Assembly: GCA_014379905.1 (NCBI GenBank)
Contig: JACMKX010000005.1
Location: 26,182 to 90,181, forward strand
DNA: 64,000 nucleotides
Source: Ferruginibacter sp.
GTDB lineage: Bacteria > Bacteroidota > Bacteroidia > Chitinophagales > Chitinophagaceae
Direction: 5' to 3'
The notes below the pieces were generated by a model. It saw only the letters and a program-made list of their open reading frames with translations. It made no database searches and was not told the origin of the DNA. Positions 41,873 through 51,532 of this stretch are shown here, one piece after another; within the stretch, counting starts at the first letter, position 1, and each line of letters opens with the position of its first letter. The position numbers and the translations under genes are program-made.

Positions 41873-42451
41873 ATGCGTCACGGAAGTAAAAAAAACAAGT
41901 TAAGCAGAACAGCCTCTCACAGGAAAGCCCTGTTGATGAACCTGGGTTGCCAGTTGATCACTTATAAAAGGATCACTACCACATTGGCAAAAGCTAAGTC
42001 ATTGCGTACTTATATTGAGCCACTGATCACTAAAACAAAAGCTACAGAAAGTAAAGAGGCGATCATGCACAATCACCGGGTAGTATTTAGCTATTTAAAT
42101 GATAAAGCTGCTGTTAAAGAACTATTTACGGTAGTAGCTCCAAAAGTTGCCGGTCGCCCGGGCGGTTATACCCGCATCATCAAATTAGGTGCCCGTGTGG
42201 GTGATAATGCTGAGATAGCAATGATCGAACTGGTAGATTTCAATGAAGTTTATGGCAAAAATGTAGAAATTGCTGCTGAACCAGCTAAAAAAACACGTCG
42301 GAGTGGTGCTTCTAAAAAGAAAGCAGATACAACTGATGAGTTGATTACTGATGCAGAAGTTGTGGAAGAAGTAGCAACAGAAGCTCCTAAAAAAAGAGCG
42401 ACCAAGGCTGCTAAAGCAAAAGATGCAGGTAACGAAAGGGAAGAAGCATAA
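41873..42451 (+). CDS. rplQ: Ribosomal protein bL17 with extended C-terminus
   Basis: 192 residues; the core (1-~125) has [29 protein letters not shown] and [30 protein letters not shown]. The extra ~65 residues are a low-complexity Lys/Ala/Glu tail ([26 protein letters not shown]), seen also in other Bacteroidetes bL17. Terminator follows, ending the operon. Confidence 0.95.
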   Translation: MRHGSKKNKLSRTASHRKALLMNLGCQLITYKRITTTLAKAKSLRTYIEPLITKTKATESKEAIMHNHRVVFSYLNDKAAVKELFTVVAPKVAGRPGGYTRIIKLGARVGDNAEIAMIELVDFNEVYGKNVEIAAEPAKKTRRSGASKKKADTTDELITDAEVVEEVATEAPKKRATKAAKAKDAGNEREEA

Positions 42452-42471
42452 TTTGATCTATTAAATTATAT

Positions 42472-42504
42472 AAAAGCAAACTTTAATTAGTTTGCTTTTT
42501 TTTT
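42472..42504 (+). terminator. Intrinsic terminator after rplQ
   Basis: Ten-bp stem AAAGCAAACT / AGTTTGCTTT with loop TTAATT, then TTTTTT. Confidence 0.9.
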
Positions 42505-42514
42505 GCCTGCGAAA

Positions 42515-42547
42515 AAACCTATAAGGTTTTAATAACCTTATAGGTTT
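42515..42547. repeat. Palindrome family F upstream of carA
   Basis: AAACCTATAAGGTT (42515-42528) and its exact complement AACCTTATAGGTTT (42534-42547) around TTAAT. It sits just upstream of the carA -7 box, overlapping the expected -33 zone. The sequence reminds me of a repeat common in Bacteroidetes genomes. Confidence 0.6.
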
Positions 42548-42552
42548 ACACA

Positions 42553-42560
42553 TAACTTTG
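42553..42560 (+). promoter_or_regulatory. -7 promoter element of carA
   Basis: TAACTTTG matches TAnnTTTG, 18 nt before the ATG at 42579. It lies 5 nt after the 14-bp palindrome, so the palindrome covers the expected -33 region. Confidence 0.5.
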
Positions 42561-42578
42561 CAAAATATTTTAAGTTAC

Positions 42579-43676
42579 ATGAGCAACAAAGCAATACTTA
42601 TTTTAGAGGACGGTACAGTAGTTCACGGGAAAGCGTTTGGTAAAACAGGCACGGCCACCGGGGAAATATGTTTTAACACCGGTATGACCGGCTACCAGGA
42701 AGTGTTTACAGATCCGAGCTACTACGGACAGGTAATTATTATGAATAGCGTTCACGTAGGCAACTATGGTGTTAAGCCGGAAGATGTGGAAAGTAACAGT
42801 GTAAAGGTAAAAGCCGTTATTGGTCGCAACCTGGAAGAGAAATACAGCCGTTTCTTATCTGATAATTCTTTGCAACAATATTTAGAGAGTCAGAACATTG
42901 TAGCCATTGATGAAGTGGATACAAGAGCACTGGTAGCACATGTACGCACTAAGGGCGCAATGAACTGCATCATATCATCGGAAGAAGCAGATGTGGAAAT
43001 ACTAAAGAAACAACTGGCCGAAGTGCCGTCAATGGATGGACTGGAATTGGCTTCAGTAGTAAGCACCACAGCATCTTATACATTAGGAACGGAGAATAAC
43101 GATTTAAGAATAGCGGTACTTGATTTTGGCGTGAAAAGAAATATTCTTAATTGCCTGGTAGAAAGAGGTGCTTATGTAAAAGTATACAACGCAAAAACGC
43201 CTTTTGCCGAACTTGAAAAATTTAACCCTCATGGATATTTTATCAGCAATGGCCCGGGCGATCCGGCACCGATGGATTATGCCATCAGCACGGTGAAAGA
43301 CATTTTAGCTAAAGACAAGCCGTTATTCGGCATTTGTCTTGGCCACCAATTGCTGGCCCTTGCCAATGATATACCTACCTTTAAGATGCATCATGGACAC
43401 AGGGGATTAAATCACCCGGTAAAAAATATTATTACCGGCAAAGCTGAAATAACCACTCAGAATCATGGTTTTGGTGTTGATCCGGAAGCAGTAAAAAATG
43501 ATAAAAATATTGAGATCACTCATGTGAACCTGAATGACAACAGCATTGAAGGCATTCGTGTAAAAAACAGGAAAGCCTTTTCTGTACAATATCACCCGGA
43601 AGCTACGCCCGGCCCGCACGACAGCAGGTATTTATTTGATGAGTTTGTGGGGATGATAAAAAATCAGGTACGCTAA
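42579..43676 (+). CDS. carA: Carbamoyl-phosphate synthase small subunit
   Basis: Glutaminase subunit of carbamoyl-phosphate synthase, for pyrimidine and arginine synthesis. 365 residues from the ATG giving MSNKAILILEDGTV; a TTG seven codons upstream would overlap the -7 box. N-terminal domain with FNTGMTGYQEVFTDPSY; class I glutamine amidotransferase domain with SNGPGDP, nucleophile Cys in FGICLGHQLLALA, and His/Glu in SVQYHPEATPGP. The large subunit CarB is not nearby. Confidence 0.95.
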   Translation: MSNKAILILEDGTVVHGKAFGKTGTATGEICFNTGMTGYQEVFTDPSYYGQVIIMNSVHVGNYGVKPEDVESNSVKVKAVIGRNLEEKYSRFLSDNSLQQYLESQNIVAIDEVDTRALVAHVRTKGAMNCIISSEEADVEILKKQLAEVPSMDGLELASVVSTTASYTLGTENNDLRIAVLDFGVKRNILNCLVERGAYVKVYNAKTPFAELEKFNPHGYFISNGPGDPAPMDYAISTVKDILAKDKPLFGICLGHQLLALANDIPTFKMHHGHRGLNHPVKNIITGKAEITTQNHGFGVDPEAVKNDKNIEITHVNLNDNSIEGIRVKNRKAFSVQYHPEATPGPHDSRYLFDEFVGMIKNQVR

Positions 43677-43677
43677 T

Positions 43678-43741
43678 TATGACGAATGGCACAAATTACA
43701 CGAATTTCTTTGCCTTAATCCGTGTAATTCGTGCCATTCGT
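43678..43741. repeat. Dispersed intergenic inverted repeat, family D (copy 1)
   Basis: ACGAATGGCACAAATTACAC (43682-43701) and its near-complement CGTGTAATTCGTGCCATTCG (43721-43740) form a ~22-bp stem. The left arm recurs near 57799. Occupies the carA-aroQ gap. Confidence 0.7.
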
Positions 43742-43757
43742 TTCCTACATTCGTGAT

Positions 43758-44180
43758 ATGAGAATCGCAATTATTAACGGACCAAATTTAAATCTCCTCG
43801 GCAAAAGGGAAACCGATATATATGGGAATGAATCTTTTGATACTTACTATGAAAAACTTAAAGTTAAATTTCCATCAGTGGAATTCAGTTATTTTCAGAG
43901 TAATATAGAAGGAGAACTCATTAACGAAATACAAAGAGTAGGATTTTCTTTTGATGGTATTATTTTAAATCCCGCAGGTTACACCCATACTTCCGTGGCG
44001 ATTGGCGATGCCATTGCTGCCATTAAAACTCCCCTTGTTGAAATACATATCTCCAATATTTTCGGAAGAGAAGAGTTCAGGAAATTGTCGCATGTGAGCG
44101 GTAAAGCCGTTGGTGTTATTAGTGGGTTAGGCCTGCAAGGCTATGATATTGCTACTGCGTATTTTTTTTCAAAAAAATAA
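43758..44180 (+). CDS. aroQ: 3-dehydroquinate dehydratase, type II
   Basis: Third step of the shikimate pathway (dehydroquinate to dehydroshikimate). 140 residues from the ATG giving MRIAIINGPNLNLLGKRE; the longer start within the family D repeat is not likely. Catalytic Tyr in DIYGNESF, NPAGYTHTSVAIGDAI, VEIHISNIFGREEFR (His) are all present. Forms a dodecamer in related bacteria. Confidence 0.95.
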   Translation: MRIAIINGPNLNLLGKRETDIYGNESFDTYYEKLKVKFPSVEFSYFQSNIEGELINEIQRVGFSFDGIILNPAGYTHTSVAIGDAIAAIKTPLVEIHISNIFGREEFRKLSHVSGKAVGVISGLGLQGYDIATAYFFSKK

Positions 44181-44312
44181 TGACAGGTATTTATCCTGAT
44201 ACAATTTTCATCCAGGCATCCATTAAAATCTTACCTCGTTAGTCATCTGCCATCACCATTCGGGCACAAATGTTGCCCGTAATACACCAAGGGACATAAT
44301 GCCCCTATAATT

Positions 44313-45296
44313 ATGAAGCCAGCGCATCAGCAAACAAGAATAGAGGTAATGCAGTTTTTAGCAAAAAAAATTGACAGTATCATTGGAGAATTTTTAAAGA
44401 ATATAGATACCAACTGGCAACCCTCTGATTTTTTGCCAGACAGCAGTTCCGAGAATTTTACGTCGGACTTAAAAGACCTGCAGCAACAATGTAAAGAACT
44501 TCCTTACGATTACCTGGCTGTGCTGGTGGGAGATGTAATTACAGAAGAAGCTTTACCTACCTATGAAAGCTGGTTAATGTCTGTAGATGGCATTAGCCAG
44601 GAGGAGCCACAAGGCTGGAGTAAATGGGTGCGAATGTGGACTGCAGAAGAAAACAGGCATGGCGACCTGCTCAACAAATATCTTTATTTATCAGGGCGCA
44701 TCAATATGCGACAGATGGAAATAAGTACCCAATACCTTATTGCCGACGGTTTTGAAATTGGAACCAGCACCGACCCATATAAAAATTTTGTTTACACTTC
44801 CTTCCAGGAATTGGCTACTAATATTTCTCACAGGCGAACAGCCTCCATGGCTAAACAATACGGAAGCAACCAACTCTCAAAAATTTGTGGTGTTATTGCA
44901 TCCGACGAAGCAAGACATGCCAAAGCGTATAAAAGTTTTGTAACCAAAATATTTGAACTGGATCCCAGCGAAATGATGATTGCTTTCGAAGACATGATGA
45001 GAAAGAAAATAATAATGCCAGCTCATTTCTTACGGCAGGCGGGAGAAACCATCGGTGCAACATTTTCTCATTTTAGTGATGCCGCGCAACGCCTGGGTGT
45101 ATATACAAGTTGGGATTATAGTAATATCCTGGAATCATTAATCAAAGAATGGAATATTAGCAATATAACCGGCTTAAATGAATACGGCGAAAAAGCCAGG
45201 GATTACCTGATGTCTTTACCCGAACGTTTTAGAAAGATAGCAGGGCGTAACAGCATTAAAGCACCGCTGGAATATGAATTTAACTGGATAAAATAA
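44313..45296 (+). CDS. Acyl-ACP desaturase (soluble di-iron)
   Basis: 327 residues. Introduces a double bond in acyl-ACP using O2. The di-iron ligands are visible as ITEEALPTY (Glu), AEENRHG (Glu113, His116), SFQELATNISHRR (Glu166) and SDEARHAKAYKSF (Glu199, His202), the classical four-helix pattern of plant-type stearoyl-ACP desaturases. Ends 4 bp from the convergent DUF4954 gene. In Bacteroidetes such enzymes may act on branched or hydroxy acyl chains. Confidence 0.9.
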   Translation: MKPAHQQTRIEVMQFLAKKIDSIIGEFLKNIDTNWQPSDFLPDSSSENFTSDLKDLQQQCKELPYDYLAVLVGDVITEEALPTYESWLMSVDGISQEEPQGWSKWVRMWTAEENRHGDLLNKYLYLSGRINMRQMEISTQYLIADGFEIGTSTDPYKNFVYTSFQELATNISHRRTASMAKQYGSNQLSKICGVIASDEARHAKAYKSFVTKIFELDPSEMMIAFEDMMRKKIIMPAHFLRQAGETIGATFSHFSDAAQRLGVYTSWDYSNILESLIKEWNISNITGLNEYGEKARDYLMSLPERFRKIAGRNSIKAPLEYEFNWIK

Positions 45297-45300
45297 GCTA

Positions 45301-47412
45301 CTATATCTTTTTTATAATTTTCCTGATTTCTTTTTTTACCCCTTCCAATTCTTCCAGCTGGTTTTGGATAAAACTATTTTCTTCCAGTTTACCCACTACC
45401 CTGTTCATTTCGTCATTGGTTTCGTATACCATTTTCCGAAAAGGGTTGCTGTAATCTTTTGCCCGGGAATCGTATATACCCTTACAGATCCAACTGCGGG
45501 TAGCAATAGCTTCGCTTAGTAAACTTTTAAAAAGTTCTGCTGTGAATTGTTTGGCCGTAATATTTTTTATCTCCAATAAACTTGTATAAGCGTGTTGTAA
45601 CTTATCCAAAGAGTAGGAAGATCCCTGTACCCTGTAAAAATGATGTACCTCGCTCCAGCTATTTGTTTTACCTGCCTTTATTCCATCTTTCAGTTTTTGA
45701 ACAGCAGATTTTTTTATTAACTGGCTGCCAATATTCATCCATTCCGAACGGGTTATTTTTGTTATCAGCGATTTTTTAAAATCATCAAACCCGGTGAATT
45801 TATGTTCCTTAAAATATTCCAACAATTGCATCGTACCATAATAAGCGATCAGTTCTTTAAATACTTCAATTGCTTTGGCAATTTTTAATACCTGTATCTC
45901 CCGGTCACTGTTTTCCCAACCTGAAGTAATGGCAGTGCCGTCCTTATCTATTGTTAGTTTTTCTAAAATCGCCAGTGCATCAAACATTTCATTAACCGTA
46001 TCTGGTGCCAGGTAATCGTACTCTATTGTTTGTATTTTCTCGGTACGCCTGTCCCGGTCTTTGTATTTCCAGGCATTGCGCTCCATAGCATACATATTAT
46101 ACATAAACCAATAACCAGGCATAACAATCAACCTGTTATTAGCTACATCATTACTCACCAGGCTAAAGGGAATAGGAATGTTTAATTCGTTGGCATAATC
46201 ACCTTTGGCAATAATAGTATAGGATGCAAATACAGAATTGTGTTTCAAACTTACGCAAAGGCCCGGCCAGAAGCCACGGCCGGCAATGATCTCGCCATCT
46301 GCACTGCGGCTGTTATGATTACTTCCTATTGTAGCCCCTGCAGCAATATTGCTTTGTCCCATAATAAGGGAAGCACATAAAAAAGAATTATTGTGGTGCT
46401 GTTCATGCGAAGGGAAAATTAATGTGTTCAGCACTTCGCAACAGGAAATGGTTGAATTGTTTCCCAAATATGAGTTAATCAGTCTTGCTCCATATTTCAA
46501 TTGGGAATGGGAGGCCATTACAAACCGAACAGCTTTTACTCCGTAAAATATCCTGCAGCCGTAACCAACAATACCATTTACAATTTCACATCCTTCACCT
46601 ACCTGGGATTTACGATCTGCATCGCTGTTGATGGTTACATTTTTTATTTTATTGGCACCTTTCAGGTAAGCATCTTCGCCAATCCATACATCTTTTATGA
46701 TGTTGCAGTTTTTTATTACCGTGCGTAAACCTATTTTACCATAATAACCTCTTTTATTGTCCAATGTTTTTTGGGTAAAAGAGGTAAATTTTTGTAATAA
46801 CAAATCATCAGCCCTGTTCCTGCTCCACAGGTATGCATCACCGGGTAGCATACCATCAAAGGGTAAAATACTTCTGCCTCCATTTTCATTACACACTTCT
46901 ATCCAGGTACGCACACTTTCATCTTCCCCTTCCTTAATAATTCCATTGCCAAATTTTGAATGATTGGTAGTGGCCAGTTCACCTACATTAACGATCATTA
47001 CATCGTCTGCGATAATATAATGACTTAAATATTTCACATTGTCAATACAAACGTTGTTTCCAAAATCACAACTAATAATGGTGCTGTTGTAAATACCAAC
47101 AGGCATTTTAAAATCATGAAATTCTTTGTAAATGCTTTCCAGTGCACCAATTCTTATCAAACCATAAAACTTGCAATTTCTTACCAGGTTGGCATTAAAA
47201 CTTTCTGCTACCAATATTTTATTCCAGTCGTCAGAAGTATTACGGTTGTGTACCAGCGTATCTATCTGCGCAGTGCTGAGCGGCTTGTAAACTATTCCAG
47301 ACCTGTTTTGCTGGTCCCTTAGATAATATTCATCTTTTCCTTTAGGTATATATTGGGCCGGTATAAACTGGTATCCCAGTGAAGAAATGGGACTTGACTT
47401 AATAATATTCAT
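45301..47412 (-). CDS. DUF4954 family protein with left-handed beta-helix repeats
   Basis: 703 residues, no signal peptide. The middle (about 90-430) is made of hexapeptide-type repeats (VRNCKFYGLIRIGALESI, STIISCDFGNNVCIDNVK, IKNCNIIKDVWIGEDAYLKGANKIKNV, SYLGNNSTISCCEVLNT, GQSNIAAGATIGSNHNSRSADGE), forming a probable left-handed beta-helix like sugar nucleotidyl- or acyltransferases. The C-terminal ~200 residues are helical. The family is conserved in Bacteroidetes; reaction unknown, possibly nucleotide-sugar related. Confidence 0.75.
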   Translation of the reverse strand: MNIIKSSPISSLGYQFIPAQYIPKGKDEYYLRDQQNRSGIVYKPLSTAQIDTLVHNRNTSDDWNKILVAESFNANLVRNCKFYGLIRIGALESIYKEFHDFKMPVGIYNSTIISCDFGNNVCIDNVKYLSHYIIADDVMIVNVGELATTNHSKFGNGIIKEGEDESVRTWIEVCNENGGRSILPFDGMLPGDAYLWSRNRADDLLLQKFTSFTQKTLDNKRGYYGKIGLRTVIKNCNIIKDVWIGEDAYLKGANKIKNVTINSDADRKSQVGEGCEIVNGIVGYGCRIFYGVKAVRFVMASHSQLKYGARLINSYLGNNSTISCCEVLNTLIFPSHEQHHNNSFLCASLIMGQSNIAAGATIGSNHNSRSADGEIIAGRGFWPGLCVSLKHNSVFASYTIIAKGDYANELNIPIPFSLVSNDVANNRLIVMPGYWFMYNMYAMERNAWKYKDRDRRTEKIQTIEYDYLAPDTVNEMFDALAILEKLTIDKDGTAITSGWENSDREIQVLKIAKAIEVFKELIAYYGTMQLLEYFKEHKFTGFDDFKKSLITKITRSEWMNIGSQLIKKSAVQKLKDGIKAGKTNSWSEVHHFYRVQGSSYSLDKLQHAYTSLLEIKNITAKQFTAELFKSLLSEAIATRSWICKGIYDSRAKDYSNPFRKMVYETNDEMNRVVGKLEENSFIQNQLEELEGVKKEIRKIIKKI

Positions 47413-47540
47413 TTAAGCAATTGATAATAGTAGGTGGTCAAAAATAATACTGCGTTACCCCTGGCAGACCCATTAATAGCGCAGTAAAAGATACAACAAT
47501 TTAATCTTACTAATTACTGTCAGGAATCCAGCCTCGTAAA

Positions 47541-49379
47541 TTATTCCACCGTAACACTTTTAGCAAGATTCCTTGGTTTATCAACATCAACCCCTTTGGC
47601 GATACCGGTATAATAGGAGAGTAATTGTAAAGGAATTACACTGATGATGGGGGCAATTAATTCATCTGCTGGTGGAATAGAAAATACATGATCACTAAGT
47701 GTAGGACTAATGGCGTCACCTTCCGTAATGATGGAAATGATTTTACCTTTCCTTGCTTTAATTTCCTGCATATTGCTGATTATCTTTTCGTGGTATGAAT
47801 CTTTGGTAGCAATAAACACTACAGGTAATTTTTCATCCACGAGGGCAATAGGACCGTGTTTCATTTCGGCAGCAGGATAGCCTTCTGCGTGTATGTAGGA
47901 AATCTCTTTTAATTTTAAAGCACCTTCTAAAGCGATGGGGAAGTTGTAGCCCCTTCCAAGAAATAAAAAGTCTGTAGCATCTTTGTATTGATGCGCAATT
48001 GTTCTTAACTCTTCCGCATTTTTTAAAATAGCATCTACTTTTTCCGGAACATCCTGCAATTCGTTTAGCAATGCCCTGTATCTTTCGCTGGAAATAGTGC
48101 CTTTTCTTATCGCGATTTTGAGTGCCATCATCATTAATACCGCCAACTGGCCGGTAAATGCTTTGGTAGAGGCCACTCCAATTTCATGCCCGGCATGCGT
48201 GTATGCTCCGGCATGCGAAATGCGCGCAATAGAAGAGCCTACAACATTAACCACACCGAAAATAAAAGCGCCGTTTTCTTTTGCTTTTTCCAATGCAACC
48301 AGGGTGTCTGCCGTTTCACCGCTTTGGGAGATGGCAATAATAACGTCTCCTTTATTTACAATTGGATTGCGATAACGGAATTCGGATGCATATTCCACTT
48401 CAACCGGTATACGGCATATTTCTTCGATGATGTATTCTGCCACCAAACCTGCATGCCAGCTGGTACCACAGGCAACGATCATGATGCGGTTGGCATTCAT
48501 CAGTTGCTCCATATTATTCTCAATACCAGCCATGGTGATAGTACCGGCTTCAGCGTCTAAGCGTCCACGCAGGCAATCATAAATGGTACTAGGTTGCTCA
48601 AAAATTTCTTTAAGCATAAAATGGTCATAGCCGCCTTTTTCAATTGCTGCCAGTTCCATATCCAGTGTAGTAATGTATGGTGTGATCTTTTCGTTGCCGA
48701 GATTTTTAAGAATAAGTTCATTTGGCTTTACGATTGCCAGTTCATAATCATTCACATATACTACTTCTTTGGTGTATTCAATAATAGGGGATGCATCACT
48801 CGCTAAAAAATGTTCTCCCTTGCCAACACCTATAACAAGCGGACTGCCTTTGCGGGCTGCAATAATTGTTTCAGGGTCATTTTCATCGATCAATAAAATA
48901 CAATAGGCACCTGTAACCCTTTTCAATGCGATGCGAAGCGCTTCTTCCAGATCGCAGTCATTGTTCTTTTGAATGTATTCAATAAAGTTGAGCAGCACTT
49001 CTGTATCTGTATCACTGGTAAAAGTGTAGCCCTTGCTAAGCAACTCATTTTTTAGCTGTGTGTAGTTTTCAATGATACCATTATGGATCATGGCAAACCT
49101 GCCATTGGAGGAGCGGTGAGGATGCGCATTCCTGTCGCTCGGCTCGCCGTGTGTGGCCCAGCGGGTATGCCCGATACCAATATTGGCGGTGGCATCTTTA
49201 TCCGTCATTGCTTCCTCCAGTTCTGAAACTTTTCCCTTCTTTTTATAAACGGATAACTTACCATCTTTTAATAATGCCACGCCACTGCTGTCGTAACCAC
49301 GGTATTCTAATCTTTTTAATCCTTTCAGTATAATCGGGTAGGCCTGTTTAGGGCCTGTGTATCCTACAATTCCGCACAT
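47541..49379 (-). CDS. glmS: Glutamine-fructose-6-phosphate aminotransferase
   Basis: Makes glucosamine-6-phosphate, the first step to UDP-GlcNAc for peptidoglycan and LPS. 612 residues from the ATG giving MCGIVGYTG, which places the essential Cys2 as N-terminal nucleophile after Met removal; a longer start would bury it. Glutaminase domain (1-~240) with HTRWATHGEPSDRNAHPH; two SIS domains with CGTSWHAGLVAEYIIE and SQSGETADTL, and the LFLGRGYNFPIALEGALKLKEISYIHAEGYPAAEMKHGPIALVD block. Ends with KSVTVE. Confidence 0.96.
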   Translation of the reverse strand: MCGIVGYTGPKQAYPIILKGLKRLEYRGYDSSGVALLKDGKLSVYKKKGKVSELEEAMTDKDATANIGIGHTRWATHGEPSDRNAHPHRSSNGRFAMIHNGIIENYTQLKNELLSKGYTFTSDTDTEVLLNFIEYIQKNNDCDLEEALRIALKRVTGAYCILLIDENDPETIIAARKGSPLVIGVGKGEHFLASDASPIIEYTKEVVYVNDYELAIVKPNELILKNLGNEKITPYITTLDMELAAIEKGGYDHFMLKEIFEQPSTIYDCLRGRLDAEAGTITMAGIENNMEQLMNANRIMIVACGTSWHAGLVAEYIIEEICRIPVEVEYASEFRYRNPIVNKGDVIIAISQSGETADTLVALEKAKENGAFIFGVVNVVGSSIARISHAGAYTHAGHEIGVASTKAFTGQLAVLMMMALKIAIRKGTISSERYRALLNELQDVPEKVDAILKNAEELRTIAHQYKDATDFLFLGRGYNFPIALEGALKLKEISYIHAEGYPAAEMKHGPIALVDEKLPVVFIATKDSYHEKIISNMQEIKARKGKIISIITEGDAISPTLSDHVFSIPPADELIAPIISVIPLQLLSYYTGIAKGVDVDKPRNLAKSVTVE

Positions 49380-49454
49380 ACAATAACTGTTTTTCTTAAT
49401 AAATTCAATGTGCAATATTATTGAAAATAATGGCTGATTGCGTTTTTTTGCGGG

Positions 49455-49462
49455 TACCTTTG
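49455..49462 (+). promoter_or_regulatory. -7 promoter element of the histidine phosphatase gene
   Basis: TACCTTTG matches TAnnTTTG, 19 nt before the ATG at 49482; predicted leader near 16 nt. Confidence 0.5.
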
Positions 49463-49481
49463 ATTTTTTAAATAATGTTAT

Positions 49482-50015
49482 ATGAGGAAATCATTTTTAA
49501 TGATCTTTTTATGCTTTTGCGGGCTTTTTTATTCCGCAAAAGTTGTTTGCCAACAGAACTTTAAAGGGAAAAGAACTTTTTATATTGTACGACATGCGGA
49601 AAAGGATACCGGTAATAACCCGGTAATATCCGCTATTGGAAAAGAAAGGGCCGGTGACCTGTACAGGGTTTTAAAAAATAAAAAGATCGGGCTTGTTATG
49701 GTTACGCAATATCGCCGCACGGGCATGACAGCAGATTCGCTGCGTATTTACAACAACATTGACAGCATACAATATGCGGCAGATGCTACCGGCGATAAGT
49801 TGCTCGAGGCCGTTCAACAAAGAACAGGCAATGCTAACAATATACTGATCGTTGGTCATAGTAATACATTACCGGCAATCATCAGGAAGTTGGGAGTAGC
49901 CTCTTATACCATAAAGGAATTACCTGAGACAGCATTTGATAACCTGTTTATAGTTACTATAAAAAAAGGGAAGGCTAAACTCAAGCAATTGAAGTACGGT
50001 AAGCCAGCAAGCTAA
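49482..50015 (+). CDS. Secreted histidine phosphatase-family protein
   Basis: 177 residues with a signal peptide (MRKSFLMIFLCFCGLFYSAKVVC). The phosphoglycerate-mutase fold shows YIVRHAEK with the phosphorylated His38 and LIVGHSNTLPAI with the second His. The mature domain is short (about 150 residues), like SixA-type phosphatases. Substrate not predictable; location is periplasmic. Confidence 0.85.
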   Translation: MRKSFLMIFLCFCGLFYSAKVVCQQNFKGKRTFYIVRHAEKDTGNNPVISAIGKERAGDLYRVLKNKKIGLVMVTQYRRTGMTADSLRIYNNIDSIQYAADATGDKLLEAVQQRTGNANNILIVGHSNTLPAIIRKLGVASYTIKELPETAFDNLFIVTIKKGKAKLKQLKYGKPAS

Positions 50016-50080
50016 GACAATAAAGCTCAAAAAATAATTTGGGGCCTCCTTTTTGCGATGAAAATATTCGTGCATACGCA

Positions 50081-51469
50081 TTACAATAAGATCCCCTTCA
50101 GAAAGAAGTAGGCAACGGAGAAATAAAGCACAATACCGGTAACATCCACCAGCGTTGCTACAAATGGTGCCGATGAAGCAGCAGGATCCAGTTTCAATTT
50201 TTTGAGCAGCAGTGGAAGCATAGAACCCACAAGACTTCCCCACAACACTATTCCCATTATGGAAATGGATACAGTGCTTGCGATAAGGTGCCAGTATTCA
50301 CCATAGTTATAAATATGCAACTGCTGCCAGAGGTATACCCGCATAAAACCGATACTGCCAAGTATTAAGCCCAGCAGTAAGCCGGATATTAATTCGCGCC
50401 GCATTACCCGCCACCAGTCATTAATGCTCAGTTCTCCCAATGCCATCGCCTGTATAATTAAAGTAGAGGCCTGTGAACCACTATTACCACCGCTGCTAAC
50501 GATCAACGGGATAAAAAGCGCCAATACGGTGGCAGATTCTAATTCAACCTGGAAATATTGCATGGCGGAAGCAGTGAGCATTTCTCCAAATAAAAGAATG
50601 ATGAGCCAGCCTACTCTTTTCTTTATCAGTTTTGGAATACTAATATCAAGATAGGGTGCTTCCAATGCCTCTGTACCACCAAATTTTTGGATATCTTCTG
50701 TAAATTCTTCCGTTGCTATCCATAGTACATCATCAATAGTAACGATGCCCAGCAAAATATTTTTATCATCAGTAACGGCAAGGGCTACACGATTATTCAT
50801 TTTAAAAACTTCGTTGGCTTTTTCCTGGTCGTCGTTGGCTTTTAACGCAATAAAGCGTCCATCCATCAGCTCGCTTACTTTTGCTTCCGGCGGCGCCAGT
50901 ATGATATCTCTTATCCTGAGATCATCCAGTAATTCTCCTTTATAATTTATTACATAGATCACATCCACGGTTTCAGAATTGGTACCAAACCTGCGGATGG
51001 TTTCTACCACTTCTACCACTGTGTTGTATTCGTACACGTATACATATTCCGGTGTCATAAGCCTGCCTACACTATTTTCGGGGTAGCCTAACAATTCCAG
51101 CGTAATCTTTCTTTCTTCAGGATCCAGGGTTTTTATCAGTTCCCTTACCGTGCCTGTGGGCAATTCTTCTAAAAATGCTACCCTGTCATCGGCAGGCAAT
51201 TCATTTAAAAGTTCGGCAGATTTGAAGGGGGGCAGGTCTTTAATGATTGTCTTCTGCTCTGCCAGGTCCAGAATTTTAAATACACTGGCAGCCCGGTGAA
51301 TGGAAAGGTGAGAAATAATCTGGGTTTCGTATGCTTCGTTGTCGTAAATGAGTTCGGCTACGTCGCTGATATTTTGGTTATTCAGGAATTCCTGTATAAC
51401 CAGTTTGTTTTCGGAAGCTATTACTTCTTCAAACCTTTGCTGCAGCGATATTTCATCTGATTCTGTCAA
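50081..51469 (-). CDS. mgtE: Magnesium transporter MgtE
   Basis: 462 residues: an N-domain of helical repeats (ADDRVAFLEELPTGTVRELIKTLDPEER, RLMTPEYV), two CBS domains (about 135-260) sensing Mg2+, a plug helix and five C-terminal transmembrane helices with FIPLIVSSGGNSGSQASTLIIQAMALGEL. All typical. The start is taken as TTG because no ATG lies in frame before a stop upstream; N-terminal sequence MTESDEISLQQRF. Confidence 0.95.
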   Translation of the reverse strand: MTESDEISLQQRFEEVIASENKLVIQEFLNNQNISDVAELIYDNEAYETQIISHLSIHRAASVFKILDLAEQKTIIKDLPPFKSAELLNELPADDRVAFLEELPTGTVRELIKTLDPEERKITLELLGYPENSVGRLMTPEYVYVYEYNTVVEVVETIRRFGTNSETVDVIYVINYKGELLDDLRIRDIILAPPEAKVSELMDGRFIALKANDDQEKANEVFKMNNRVALAVTDDKNILLGIVTIDDVLWIATEEFTEDIQKFGGTEALEAPYLDISIPKLIKKRVGWLIILLFGEMLTASAMQYFQVELESATVLALFIPLIVSSGGNSGSQASTLIIQAMALGELSINDWWRVMRRELISGLLLGLILGSIGFMRVYLWQQLHIYNYGEYWHLIASTVSISIMGIVLWGSLVGSMLPLLLKKLKLDPAASSAPFVATLVDVTGIVLYFSVAYFFLKGILL

Positions 51470-51532
51470 TAGCTGTTTTTGATTCGTTATTTTCGTTGCC
51501 GGTTTCGCAATTTAATTGATAAAATTCATCCC

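Noticed and set aside
48186..48560. 124-codon plus-strand frame inside glmS
   Set aside because: Antisense to conserved SIS domain; Cys/His-rich composition is a mirror artefact.
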